From the NCBI RefSeq assembly GCF_033025475.1, contig NZ_CP130322.1, forward strand, positions 3,353,001 to 3,417,000: a stretch of 64,000 nt of DNA. Direction: 5' to 3'. Each line of letters starts with the position of its first letter. The stretch's first letter is position 1. This stretch comes from Sphingomonas sp. C3-2. Its GTDB lineage: Bacteria > Pseudomonadota > Alphaproteobacteria > Sphingomonadales > Sphingomonadaceae. The notes below the pieces were generated by a model. That model searched no databases. It was not told where the DNA came from and worked only from the letters and a program-made list of their open reading frames with translations. The position numbers and the translations under genes were made by a program. This document shows, in pieces, positions 8,854-17,753 of the stretch.

Positions 8854-10146
8854 CTATCGAAATCGCGGCTTTGACAAGAGGGCGCCTGCAGACCAACGCT
8901 GCCATGCCCGTTCGGGCATTGCCACTGGTCTTGCGAGGTAGAAGCAGGGCGCCATCCCCAACAGCAGCGGCGCGATCCACGCGCGGGCGTACATGTGCGG
9001 CGCGGCGTTCGAAAAGGCGACGAAGGTCAGCAGCACCGACAGGCCAAGCGCGGCCGCCAGCCGATCCTGCGGCACCGCCCGTATCGCGCGGACGGCGAGC
9101 AGGATCATCAGCCCCAGCCATCCGAAAAGCGAAATCAGGCCGCCCTCCGCCCAGAGCAGCAGATAGATATTGTGCACGGGCGCGCCGTCCTTGCTCATCT
9201 TGCGATACTGGTCGACGCCAAGCCCCACGACCATGCGGTTCTCGACGATGCCCCAGGCCTCGCGCATCAGCTCGGCCCGGTCGGAAAAGGTGCCCGCCTG
9301 CTGCAGGTCGCCTTGTTCCAGCGCGGGGGCCACGCGGTTCTCGAACGCCTTGGGAAGGCCATATCCCATGCTGAACATGATCGTGATCGCGGCCAGCCCC
9401 GCCAGCACGAAATGGAAGGATGGGCGCACCTTGCCAATGACGAGGAAGAACAGCACGCCCAGCGCCGCCGTCACCGTGCCGGTGAACGACGCCGTCAGCA
9501 CCATCCCGATGATCAGGATGGTCACGGAAAATCCCGCCGCTGCTGCGCTGATCTGGCGCTTCAGCCGCAGATAGAGCGCGCAGGGCAGCGCCATCGCGAT
9601 CACCGCCGCATTCCAGTTGGCATCGCCCAGAAACGCGGTCAGCCGCCCCGCGCCGGTCACGAATTCATGCGAAAAACGCTGCAATTCCAGATAGGAACCG
9701 TCATAGACGAAATAGGCTGCCGCGCCGAACAACTCCATCGCCACCACCCCGGCAAGCGACGCTTTCAGCAACGCATAGGTTCGCCGTTCGCCCTGGCCCA
9801 TAAGGATCATCGGCAAAAGGATGAGGCTGAACAGATATTGTAGCCCGGCAACCAGCCAGCGGTCGAGAACGCCGTTCGCCATGCTGCCGATGAACAGCCC
9901 GATCACCAGCGCCGCCGAGGTGAGCAGCCACAAGGGCGTCGAGTCGTTGAAAGGCTGCAACGGCATCCGCCGCGCCAATATCACCAGCGCTATCCCGATC
10001 ACGAACAGCCCGTCGCTCAGCGTGAAGAGCATCTCGCTGGGGCGCCAACTGATATAGGGGCAGAAAAAGGCACCCGCGAGAATGAACGGGCGCGCCAGTT
10101 GCCATGATAACAGGGCGGGGGCGGATGGCGGGATGGTGCGATACAT
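8854..10146 (-). CDS. O-antigen ligase/polymerase family membrane protein (Wzy/WaaL-like)
   Basis: The 430-residue polytopic protein has roughly ten to twelve hydrophobic helices (for example LFVIGIALVILA, LWLLTSAALVIGLFIGS, FVILTASF-like segments). The large periplasmic loop typical of Wzy_C/O-antigen ligase proteins contains MVVGLGVDQYRKMSKDGAPVHNIYLLLWAEGG; the VHNxYL signature is visible. It could polymerise repeat units or ligate them to an acceptor; sequence does not separate the two. ATG 10146 is chosen as it is 5 nt past the upstream sulfotransferase stop and begins the conserved protein; upstream codons in this frame overlap that gene. Confidence 0.85.
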   Translation of the reverse strand: MYRTIPPSAPALLSWQLARPFILAGAFFCPYISWRPSEMLFTLSDGLFVIGIALVILARRMPLQPFNDSTPLWLLTSAALVIGLFIGSMANGVLDRWLVAGLQYLFSLILLPMILMGQGERRTYALLKASLAGVVAMELFGAAAYFVYDGSYLELQRFSHEFVTGAGRLTAFLGDANWNAAVIAMALPCALYLRLKRQISAAAAGFSVTILIIGMVLTASFTGTVTAALGVLFFLVIGKVRPSFHFVLAGLAAITIMFSMGYGLPKAFENRVAPALEQGDLQQAGTFSDRAELMREAWGIVENRMVVGLGVDQYRKMSKDGAPVHNIYLLLWAEGGLISLFGWLGLMILLAVRAIRAVPQDRLAAALGLSVLLTFVAFSNAAPHMYARAWIAPLLLGMAPCFYLARPVAMPERAWQRWSAGALLSKPRFR

Positions 10147-10151
10147 GGCGC

Positions 10152-11009
10152 TCAGACCCTGCTCGTCCTCGCCTCTGGGGCCACCAGCCAGGGGGTCAGG
10201 TCGCGGCCCAGCAGCCGCCCGAGATTTTCGACATCGCTCAAGTAATATTCGGTCAGCCGCGCGCGCAGGTCGTCGGACAGGGGCGGATAGCGGATTGGCC
10301 GCGCAATCGTGTCGCGGATCGCCCGAAACCACGGCCGGTCGCGGTACTCGCTCACCATCTGCTTGAACGGGCGCGCCACGCGGCGCACGGGCAGGGGCAG
10401 GATCGGCGTCGTGCTGTCGTTCTTGCGCGTCGCCATCTCGGCCGGGGCCATGGTCAGCGGAACGCCGATATGCTGGCTCACCGCGGCGATCACTTGTTCG
10501 GGCGCGCGGGTCACGTCCTCGTGCAGCAGCGTGCAGATCTGCTCGCGCGGGAAATGATCAAGATAACGGGCAAGATGCTGGCCATACAGGCCATTGTCCA
10601 GAAACCGCCGGTCTTCGGGATTGGCGGTCCGCAAATAGCGTTCGGGATCGCCCGTTACGGTGCCCCGGCGAAACAACATGCAATAATCCGAATAGGCCCG
10701 GTCGACGGGGTTGCGCAGCAGCACAATCAGCCGTGCCTCGGGCAGCTTCATCGCCAGCCGCGCGGGCGCCTGCGGGTGGGACAGATAATCCGCCGATTTC
10801 TCGCCGATCTTCTGCGCGGGCGCGGCGGCGGCGAACAGCGATCCGTACCAGCCGGGGCCGCGATGATATTCGGTGCTGAAATAATGCGGCTCGGGGCCGG
10901 GCAGGTACAGGTCGGGATGCTGGCGCAGCTGGTGCGCCACCCAGGTCGTCGCGGCCTTGATCGCGCCGATGATCACGAAATCGGGCAAACGCGCGGGGGG
11001 AGGCGCCAT
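10152..11009 (-). CDS. Sulfotransferase domain protein
   Basis: The 285-residue protein has both PAPS-binding signatures of the sulfotransferase family. The 5'-phosphosulfate loop is FVIIGAIKAATTWVAHQL near the N-terminus. The 3'-phosphate motif is LIVLLRNPVDRAYSDYCML around residue 100. It likely O- or N-sulfates a sugar of the polymer, which would make the polysaccharide anionic. GGGGGGAGGCGCC-type purine-rich sequence on the coding strand lies around the ATG. It sits 4 nt after the aminotransferase stop and 5 nt before the ligase-like gene, so it is firmly part of the operon. No PAPS synthesis gene is seen in the window. Confidence 0.87.
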   Translation of the reverse strand: MAPPPARLPDFVIIGAIKAATTWVAHQLRQHPDLYLPGPEPHYFSTEYHRGPGWYGSLFAAAAPAQKIGEKSADYLSHPQAPARLAMKLPEARLIVLLRNPVDRAYSDYCMLFRRGTVTGDPERYLRTANPEDRRFLDNGLYGQHLARYLDHFPREQICTLLHEDVTRAPEQVIAAVSQHIGVPLTMAPAEMATRKNDSTTPILPLPVRRVARPFKQMVSEYRDRPWFRAIRDTIARPIRYPPLSDDLRARLTEYYLSDVENLGRLLGRDLTPWLVAPEARTSRV

Positions 11010-11013
11010 CGTT

Positions 11014-12282
11014 TCAGTTCCCCTTTGCCGATGCGGCGTCGAGCACCGATCGCAGCACTTCGCCCATCGTCCGGATGCTGTCGTCATCCAGCGTGTGGTC
11101 GATCGGCATCATGATGCTTTCCTCGCCCAGCTGGCGCGCGCTCCGCAGCACGCTTTCGGGGCGGTATCCGGCGCGAATACATGCCTGTTCGCGGTAGATT
11201 TCGGGGCAGGATCCGCTCTGGCACGGCAGCCCTGCGGCAATTGCCGCCTCCAATATCGCGTCGCGGCTCCAGCCGGGGGCCAGCCTTTCAGGCCGGACAA
11301 AGGCGTAATATTTATAATAAGCGGGTTCGCAATCGTCGGCGGGAACGATCAGGCGCAGCGCGCGCTGCCCCGCCAGTATCTCGTTCAACATCGCCGCGTG
11401 CCGCCGCCGCGTCTCCAGCCAGTCGGGCAGCTTGCGCAGCTGTTGCAGCCCGATTGCAGCCTGCATCTCGGTCATCCGGAAATTGCTGCCAAAGCTGTCA
11501 TGGAGCCACAGGAAACGCCCGCCGCCGCTGGCCTGCGGCATCGTGCGCGGGTTCTTGCCATGGTCCTTATAGGCCCAGGCGCGGGCCCAGTCCTCTTCCT
11601 CGCGCAGCAGCAGCATCCCGCCTTCGCCGCCCGTCGACATGATCTTGTCGGTGCAAAAGGAAAAGGCGGCGGCATGGCCGAACGATCCCACCGGGCGCCC
11701 GTTGAACCGCGCGCCGTGCGCCTGTGCGCAGTCCTCGATGATCTTGATGTCATAGGCCTCGGTTAGCACCGTCAGCTCGTCCATCGCGCAAGGGTGGCCG
11801 GCCAGATGCACGGCGATCACGGCACGGGTCTTGGGGCTCATCGCCTGCGCCACGGTTTCGGCGTTCAGGTTCTGCGTGTCGGGATCGACATCGGCGAACA
11901 CAGGCACCGCGCCAACGGCAACGATGCAGCTTGCCGACGCCATGAAGCTGCGCGCGGGCACGATCACCTCGTCGCCCGGCGCGATGCCCACCGCGCGGAG
12001 CGCCAGCTCCAGCGCCAATGTGCCATTGGCCACCGCAATCGCATGCGGCACCGCGCACATCTGGGCGAATTCGCTCTCGAAGCGGTGGCAATTGTCGCCG
12101 TGGTGCAGCGCGTTCACCCGGCCCGAATGCAGAACTGCGGCCACCGCATCGATCTCGTCCTGCGCATAGACCGGCCAGCGCGATCGGATCGGCTCGATAT
12201 GATGGCCGGTCTGGCGCCGCCGTGTCCGGGCGGTTGTGCGGTTGAGGCGGGGAAGCGGTTCCGAAAAGGTGGAGGCTGCCAT
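11014..12282 (-). CDS. DegT/DnrJ/EryC1 nucleotide-sugar aminotransferase (Lys type)
   Basis: The 422-residue PLP enzyme has the Asp in IIEDCAQAHGA (D184) and the Schiff-base lysine in SFCTDKIMSTGGEGG (K213), so it is a true aminotransferase, unlike the His-type paralogue at 2959. The most likely substrate is the 4-keto-6-deoxy product of the WbpM/PglF-like dehydratase 12 bp upstream, giving a 4-amino-4,6-dideoxy sugar (PglE-like role). The first 30 residues (Arg-rich) extend beyond the usual start, so a later start is possible. Confidence 0.88.
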   Translation of the reverse strand: MAASTFSEPLPRLNRTTARTRRRQTGHHIEPIRSRWPVYAQDEIDAVAAVLHSGRVNALHHGDNCHRFESEFAQMCAVPHAIAVANGTLALELALRAVGIAPGDEVIVPARSFMASASCIVAVGAVPVFADVDPDTQNLNAETVAQAMSPKTRAVIAVHLAGHPCAMDELTVLTEAYDIKIIEDCAQAHGARFNGRPVGSFGHAAAFSFCTDKIMSTGGEGGMLLLREEEDWARAWAYKDHGKNPRTMPQASGGGRFLWLHDSFGSNFRMTEMQAAIGLQQLRKLPDWLETRRRHAAMLNEILAGQRALRLIVPADDCEPAYYKYYAFVRPERLAPGWSRDAILEAAIAAGLPCQSGSCPEIYREQACIRAGYRPESVLRSARQLGEESIMMPIDHTLDDDSIRTMGEVLRSVLDAASAKGN

Positions 12283-12294
12283 ATGCGATCCCTC

Positions 12295-14310
12295 CTATGC
12301 CCGGTTGGGCAGGCCGGCCGGGGAAGGCCGTGTCATTGCAGATATGGTGGCGGGTTCGACCGTCCCATCCATTGCTTCGGTCGCGTCGGCATCGGGTCGC
12401 AACAGCTGGCGGATACCCGCCAGCACCGCGTCATTGTCGCCGCGGCTCGCCGCCTCGGCCAGTGCGTCGAACGCATGATGCAGCGTTTCGATCGCGATCG
12501 CCTGGGGCTCGGCCTCGAACACGCCGGGGACGGAGGAGGGGAGACGCTTCTCGCTCTGGTCGAACAGTTCCTCATACAGCTTCTCGCCCGGCCGCAGCCC
12601 GACGATATCGATGCGCACATCCTTTTCGGGCTCCAGCCCGGCCAGGCTGATCATCCGGCGCGCAATGTCGATGATCTTGATCGGCTGCCCCATGTCGAGC
12701 ACGAAGATCCGGCCCCGCCGCATCTGGCCTTCCAGCGCGCTCGCGGTGCTCTGCAGGATCAGTTGCACCGCTTCGTGCACCGTCATGAAATAGCGTTCGA
12801 TTTCCGGATGCGTCACGGTCAGCGGCAAGCGCCGGACCAGCTGGCGCTGGAACAGCGGGATAAGCGACCCGCTCGATCCCAGCACATTGCCGAAGCGCAC
12901 GGTCATGAAGCGCGGCGAATGCTCGCTATGTGCCCCGTCAAGGTCGAGCGCCTGGGCATAGAGCTCGCCCAGCCGCTTGGTCGCCCCCATCACGCCGACG
13001 GGGTTCACCGCCTTGTCGCTCGAGACCTGGACGACCGCACGCGCGCCATAGAGCAGTGCCGCGTCGGCCACGTTGCGCGTGCCCAGCACATTGGTCTGCA
13101 CGCCCGCGCAGGGGTTGGTCTCCACCAGCGGCACATGCTTCAGTGCGGCGGCGTGGAACACCAGCTCGGGCCGGTGTTCGGCAAAGGCCTGCATCACGCT
13201 GGCCCGCTGGCGGATCGAGCACAGCACCGAACTGCGCGGGATATGCGGGTAATTTTCCTGCATCTCCAAGTCGATGCTGTAGAGGTTGAATTCGCCGGCA
13301 TCGAGCAGCACGAGGTGCGATGGTTCCAGCGCCGCGATCTGGTGCACCAGTTCGCGGCCGATCGTGCCACCGGCGCCGGTGACGAGCACCTTGCGCCCCG
13401 TGATCACGCGCGTGACGACGCTGTTGTCGAGCTGCGCCTGCGGCCGGCCGAGCAGCACCGAAAGGTCCACCTGTTCCAGCTGCAGCGGCGTCGCGCCGTT
13501 CTTGTCGAGCCGTGCAGGCGCGCCGGTGCGCGCAACGGTCAGGCCTAGCCCCTGCGCGCGGGTGACGAGATCGACCATATGGGCGGGCAGCGCCCGGTCG
13601 CTTTCATGCGCCAGGATCAGGCATTCAGGCCGCGCATCCTGGCTGTCGAGTTGCTTCACCACATGTTCCAGCGCATCGAACGTACCGAGCACTGGCACGC
13701 CGCGCAGCCGCAGGCGGACATGGTGTCCGCTATCGTCGAGGATGCCGACCGGCCGATAGCCCGAACCCGGGCTGTGTTCGATCTGGCGGAGCAGCAGTTC
13801 CACCTGCTCGGCGGGGCCCGCGATGAGCGCGCGGCGCAACGCTGTCGAGGGCGTTGCAACGCGCGTAGGCGCCTTGGCCTTGCCGTTATAGGCATTGCGC
13901 ACCGCGATACGCATCAGGCGGACGCCGCCCAGCATGACGACAAGGACGAACCACTGGATGATCGGCACCGACGCCGGCATCCAGTCGGCGCGGCCAAGCA
14001 CCATGAGCGTCAGCACGGTGACGAGGATCGCGGCCGTCGCTGCTTCGAACAGCGCGGCGAGATCGGAAATACCCAGATAGCGCCATATCCGCCGGTGCAG
14101 CCCGGCTGCATAAAAGATGACGGCGGCCACCAATATGGCCACCGGCATCGCAAACTCCAGCCCTTCGGCCATATGGCGGGGTATGTTGCCGTTCATGCGC
14201 AAGGTGAGTGCCACCCCCATCGATGCACCGGCGGCCAGCGCGTCGATCATGATCACGGCCACGTTGCGCGCATATCTGCGCCACGAACGATGAATGGATA
14301 TGGTGATCAC
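12295..14310 (-). CDS. Membrane-bound nucleotide-sugar 4,6-dehydratase (WbpM/PglF/CapD type)
   Basis: The 671-residue protein has about four N-terminal membrane helices (MIDALAAGASMGVAL, PVAILVAAVIFYAAG, ATAAILVTVLTLMVLG, IIQWFVLVVMLGG). A regulatory Rossmann domain and a C-terminal extended SDR domain (VLVTGAGGTIGRELVHQI) follow. The segment VMGATKR carries Met where most SDRs have Tyr, a hallmark of WbpM/PglF. It should convert UDP-GlcNAc (or UDP-GalNAc) to the 4-keto-6-deoxy sugar. I chose GTG 14310 because GGGGGAGAG lies about 9 nt upstream; ATGs at 14334 and 14361 are in frame and possible. It is the first gene of the - strand operon. Confidence 0.88.
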   Translation of the reverse strand: MITISIHRSWRRYARNVAVIMIDALAAGASMGVALTLRMNGNIPRHMAEGLEFAMPVAILVAAVIFYAAGLHRRIWRYLGISDLAALFEAATAAILVTVLTLMVLGRADWMPASVPIIQWFVLVVMLGGVRLMRIAVRNAYNGKAKAPTRVATPSTALRRALIAGPAEQVELLLRQIEHSPGSGYRPVGILDDSGHHVRLRLRGVPVLGTFDALEHVVKQLDSQDARPECLILAHESDRALPAHMVDLVTRAQGLGLTVARTGAPARLDKNGATPLQLEQVDLSVLLGRPQAQLDNSVVTRVITGRKVLVTGAGGTIGRELVHQIAALEPSHLVLLDAGEFNLYSIDLEMQENYPHIPRSSVLCSIRQRASVMQAFAEHRPELVFHAAALKHVPLVETNPCAGVQTNVLGTRNVADAALLYGARAVVQVSSDKAVNPVGVMGATKRLGELYAQALDLDGAHSEHSPRFMTVRFGNVLGSSGSLIPLFQRQLVRRLPLTVTHPEIERYFMTVHEAVQLILQSTASALEGQMRRGRIFVLDMGQPIKIIDIARRMISLAGLEPEKDVRIDIVGLRPGEKLYEELFDQSEKRLPSSVPGVFEAEPQAIAIETLHHAFDALAEAASRGDNDAVLAGIRQLLRPDADATEAMDGTVEPATISAMTRPSPAGLPNRA

Positions 14311-14829
14311 TAGTTGCGCTCTCCCCCTCACCATCAGGCAAGGATTTGTCCGGCACGGCATTCGTTCCTGATCATGGCGGATCCCGAAAGGGGGTCATCG
14401 CATGCTGGAATGCGCCTGTGCGGAGCTGAATTTCCATACGCCCTGCAATCAAGGATAGTTAAATGGGGGGGGATGGAAATGCGCTCTTCGGAGCGATGCG
14501 AAATGGGGTAGGCAATGCCCCTCCTTTGAATGCGCAGGCGCATTTGCGGGCGGCCGTGATTGGCATATTTCATCGGATAATCGCCGTTTTGCTGTGCTTC
14601 TGCGTGGTGATCCGGGCGATCATCCGGGGCCAGGGCGTCCTTTGCTGCGCTGCACGGAAGGATGATGACCGAAAGATCGCATCCAGGCCCTCGTTTTCCT
14701 GCTTAGACTTTGCCCCGGTTGTTTCGCATCGGGCTGCGGCAACCGGCTGTTTCAGGCCGTTTCTCGGCATGGATAGCCGATGGCACGGCGTCGTAATCGC
14801 CCGAAAATGTCCATGGCTCAGGGGGCTCG
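14311..14829. promoter_or_regulatory. Divergent promoter region with repeated AATGCGC motif
   Basis: This 519-bp gap separates two divergent polysaccharide operons. The heptamer AATGCGC occurs at 14409-14415, 14478-14484 and 14529-14535. The last copy is followed after two bases by its exact inverse (GCGCATT, 14538-14544), a 16-bp palindrome. A small hairpin with a TTCG loop lies at 14482-14495. I see no convincing gene; open frames crossing it have no family resemblance and run into the start of the glycosyltransferase. Confidence 0.5.
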
Positions 14830-16005
14830 ATGAAGCTGCTGCACGTCATCACCGCGCTCAATGTCGGGGGTGCTGAAACGATGCTGGCCAAGCTGCTGGA
14901 GCAGCCGGCCTACACGCGCAATGGCGTCACGCAGGAAGTGCTTTCGCTGATGGCGCCGGGTCCGATGGCCGAACGCATCGGTGCCACCGGCGTCCCCGTT
15001 CATTCGCTGGATATGGGCGAAGGTCAGCTCTCGCTCGCGGCACTCGGGCGGCTGGTTCGCATCGCGCGGGCGATCCGCCCCGATGCGATCATGGGCTGGA
15101 TGCATCATGGCCATCTGGCGGCCACGCTCGCCGCGCAGGCGGTGCGCCCCCGGCCCGCGCTCATCTGGAATGTGCGTCATTCGCTCAGCGACATCGCGCA
15201 TGAAAAACGGCTTACCAGAATCGTCCTGCGATGCTGCGCGAAGCTTTCGAACCGCCCCGATGCGATCCTTTACAATGCGCAGGCGTCGCGCACCCAATAT
15301 GCTGATTTCGGCTATTCCGATGCGCGTGCGCTGGTGCTCCCCAACGGGTTTGATTGCCGCCGCTTCCGGCCCGGCGCCGATGCGCGCGCGCTGCTCAGGG
15401 AAGAATTCGGGGTCGCCGAAAAATCGATGGTCGTCGGCATGGTCGCGCGCGCGCACCCGATGAAGGATCCCGAAACATTGATTTCGGCGGTGGAACGCGC
15501 GCGACGCGGTGGGCTCGACCTTCATCTGCTAATCGTCGGCAAGGGGATGGAATATCTGCGCGACAATGTCGCCGCCGCGCTCCCGCCTGATCGCGTCACG
15601 CTGATCGGCCAGCGCGGTGATGTGGCAGACTGGCTTTCCGGGCTAGACATGCTGGTGCTGCCATCGGCCTGGGGGGAAGGGTTTCCCAACATCCTCGGGG
15701 AAGCGATGGCGAGCGGCGTGCCCTGCATCGCCACCGATGTCGGGGACAGCGGCTGGATCGTCGGCAGCGCGGGGCGCATCGTCCCGCCGCGCGATGTCCC
15801 TGCACTCACCCGCGCGCTCATCGAACTGGCCATGCTGGGCGATAGCGGTCGCAAGGCGCTTGGCATGAAGGGGCGCGCCCGGGTGATCGAGCGCTTCTCG
15901 ATGCCCGAGGTCTCGGCAAGCTATTCGCGGCTCTACGATGCGATGATTGATCGGCGACGGGGGACCGTGTCCGGCGTTCGCGGGCAGCCGGAGGTGGTGG
16001 CATGA
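14830..16005 (+). CDS. Glycosyltransferase family 4
   Basis: The 391-residue protein has the N-terminal loop HVITALNVGGAETMLAKLL, the second-domain start MVVGMVARAHPMKDPETLI, and the EX7E motif in SAWGEGFPNILGEAMASG. All are standard for GT4 retaining transferases. It most likely extends the undecaprenyl-linked repeat unit. AGGGGGCTCG lies just upstream of the ATG. The stop overlaps the next gene as ATGA (16002-16005), so translation is coupled. Donor and acceptor cannot be deduced. Confidence 0.9.
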   Translation: MKLLHVITALNVGGAETMLAKLLEQPAYTRNGVTQEVLSLMAPGPMAERIGATGVPVHSLDMGEGQLSLAALGRLVRIARAIRPDAIMGWMHHGHLAATLAAQAVRPRPALIWNVRHSLSDIAHEKRLTRIVLRCCAKLSNRPDAILYNAQASRTQYADFGYSDARALVLPNGFDCRRFRPGADARALLREEFGVAEKSMVVGMVARAHPMKDPETLISAVERARRGGLDLHLLIVGKGMEYLRDNVAAALPPDRVTLIGQRGDVADWLSGLDMLVLPSAWGEGFPNILGEAMASGVPCIATDVGDSGWIVGSAGRIVPPRDVPALTRALIELAMLGDSGRKALGMKGRARVIERFSMPEVSASYSRLYDAMIDRRRGTVSGVRGQPEVVA

Positions 16006-17753
16006 AGATCGTCGTCGTCGCCAGCCTGGCCTATTCGCTCATCAACTTTCGCGGCGCCCTGCTTGGTGAAATGGTGGCCGCCGGGCACGATGTCATCGCC
16101 TGCGCCCCCGATCAGGATGCGGAGATCATCGCCGCTCTCGCCGAAAGGGGCATTTCCTTCCGCCAGATCCCGATGGACCGGGCGGGGACGAACCCGATCG
16201 CCGATCTCGCGACGCTGCGCGCGCTCGTCGGCCTCTTTCGGGCAGAGCGGCCCGATATCGTTCTCGCCTATACGCAAAAGCCGATCGTCTATGCTGGCCT
16301 TGCCACGCGCATCGTCGGAAAAATGCGCTTCTTTGCGATGGTCAGCGGGCTCGGCCATGTCTTCAGTGAGGGGGAGGGCAGCTGGCTCGTCCGCACCATA
16401 TTGTCGCGCCTGTACCGTGTGGCCATTGCCCATGCCTCGGCTGTCTTCGTCTTCAACGGCGATGATGCGGGTGAAATGCGCGCGCTCGGCATCCTCCGGC
16501 CGCATCACCGGGTGATCCAGGTTCCCGGATCGGGCGTCGATCTCTCCCGTTTCCCGCGCCGCGACTTGCCCTTGGGGGCACCAGTCTTCCTCCTCGTCGC
16601 GCGGCTGCTGCGCGGCAAGGGGCTGGGCGAGTTCGTTGATGCCGCGCGTCAGGTTCGCCGCCAGCATCCCGAATGCCGCTTCCTGATATTGGGCCCGCGC
16701 GATGCCAATCCGGATTGCGTGGGGGAAGACGAACTCCGCCGCTGGGCAGAGGAAGGCGTGGTCGATTATCTTGGCGAAACCCGCAATGTCGCGCCGCATC
16801 TGGCTGCGGCCTCGGTGTTCGTCCTGCCGACCTATTACCGTGAAGGGCTGCCCCGGACGATACTCGAGGCGATGGCAACCGGCCGGGCGATCATCACCAC
16901 CGACACGCCGGGCTGCCGCGAAACCGTGATCGGGGGCGAAAACGGCTTCCTTGTCCCCCCGCGAAACAGCACCGCGCTGGCCGAAGCGATGCTGTGTTTC
17001 GCGCGGGAACCGATGCTCGCTGCCACCATGGGGGCGCGCTCCCATGATTTTGCCGTCGAAACTTTCGCGGTCGAAAAGGTCAACGCAATCCTGCTTGGTG
17101 CGATGCGGCTTCGCCCGGGCGATCCGCCCGATCCCGTCCAGCCAAGGCGCGCACCGATCCGCCGTGCCGTCGATATCGCCGTATCCGTCGTCGCGGGCAT
17201 TCTTCTCCTGCCCTTCATCGCGCTCCTCGCGCTATTCGTGTCGCTATCGATGGGACGTCCCGTCCTTTTCGCGCAGGTGCGCGGCGGGCAGGGCGGGCGC
17301 GCCTTCCGCCTCGTCAAGTTCCGCACGATGACCGACGCGCGCGATCGCACCGGCCAGTTGCTGCCCGATGATGCTCGCATCACGGGTTTTGGGCGGTTCC
17401 TCCGCCGCTCTCGGCTCGATGAACTGCCCGAACTCTGGAACATCCTGAAAGGCGATATGAGCCTGATCGGCCCGCGGCCGCTGCTTCCGGGCTGGGCCCC
17501 CGGAGGCACAGAGTCGATCGCTCAGCGTGCCGTGATGCGGCCGGGGCTCACCGGCTGGGCGCAAGTGAACGGCAACACGCTGCTTAGCGACGAGGACAAG
17601 CTGGCGCTCGATCTCTGGTATGTCGATCATGCGTCGCTGCGCACCGATATTTCGATCATCGCGCGCACCATCGGCGTCGTCCTGCACGGCGAGCGGATCA
17701 ACCAACCCGAGGTGCGGAGGGCCTATGCGGGCCATCATCGTCGGGGCAGTTGA
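16002..17753 (+). CDS. Fusion of GT4 glycosyltransferase (PglA-like) and phosphoglycosyltransferase (PglC-like)
   Basis: The 583-residue protein has two enzymes in one chain. Residues about 1-370 form a GT4 domain with KPIVYAGLATRIVG, VSGLGHVF and the EX7E motif in YREGLPRTILEAMATG; these segments resemble PglA/WbpY-like enzymes. After a Pro-rich linker (about 375-385) a hydrophobic re-entrant helix (388-416) begins a monotopic phosphoglycosyltransferase. It has KFRTMTDARDRTG, the catalytic Asp-Glu pair (D473, E474 in RLDELPEL), KGDMSLIGPRP and RPGLTGWAQVNG. The second half would start the repeat unit on undecaprenyl phosphate and the first half would add the second sugar. It overlaps the previous gene by 4 nt and the next by 29 nt. 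Confidence 0.9.
   Translation: MKIVVVASLAYSLINFRGALLGEMVAAGHDVIACAPDQDAEIIAALAERGISFRQIPMDRAGTNPIADLATLRALVGLFRAERPDIVLAYTQKPIVYAGLATRIVGKMRFFAMVSGLGHVFSEGEGSWLVRTILSRLYRVAIAHASAVFVFNGDDAGEMRALGILRPHHRVIQVPGSGVDLSRFPRRDLPLGAPVFLLVARLLRGKGLGEFVDAARQVRRQHPECRFLILGPRDANPDCVGEDELRRWAEEGVVDYLGETRNVAPHLAAASVFVLPTYYREGLPRTILEAMATGRAIITTDTPGCRETVIGGENGFLVPPRNSTALAEAMLCFAREPMLAATMGARSHDFAVETFAVEKVNAILLGAMRLRPGDPPDPVQPRRAPIRRAVDIAVSVVAGILLLPFIALLALFVSLSMGRPVLFAQVRGGQGGRAFRLVKFRTMTDARDRTGQLLPDDARITGFGRFLRRSRLDELPELWNILKGDMSLIGPRPLLPGWAPGGTESIAQRAVMRPGLTGWAQVNGNTLLSDEDKLALDLWYVDHASLRTDISIIARTIGVVLHGERINQPEVRRAYAGHHRRGS

Noticed and set aside
14463-14876. 137-codon open frame in the divergent gap before the GT4 gene
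   Set aside because: It overlaps the start of the GT4 gene in another frame, shows no domain or signal and has no ribosome site; the region fits a promoter better.
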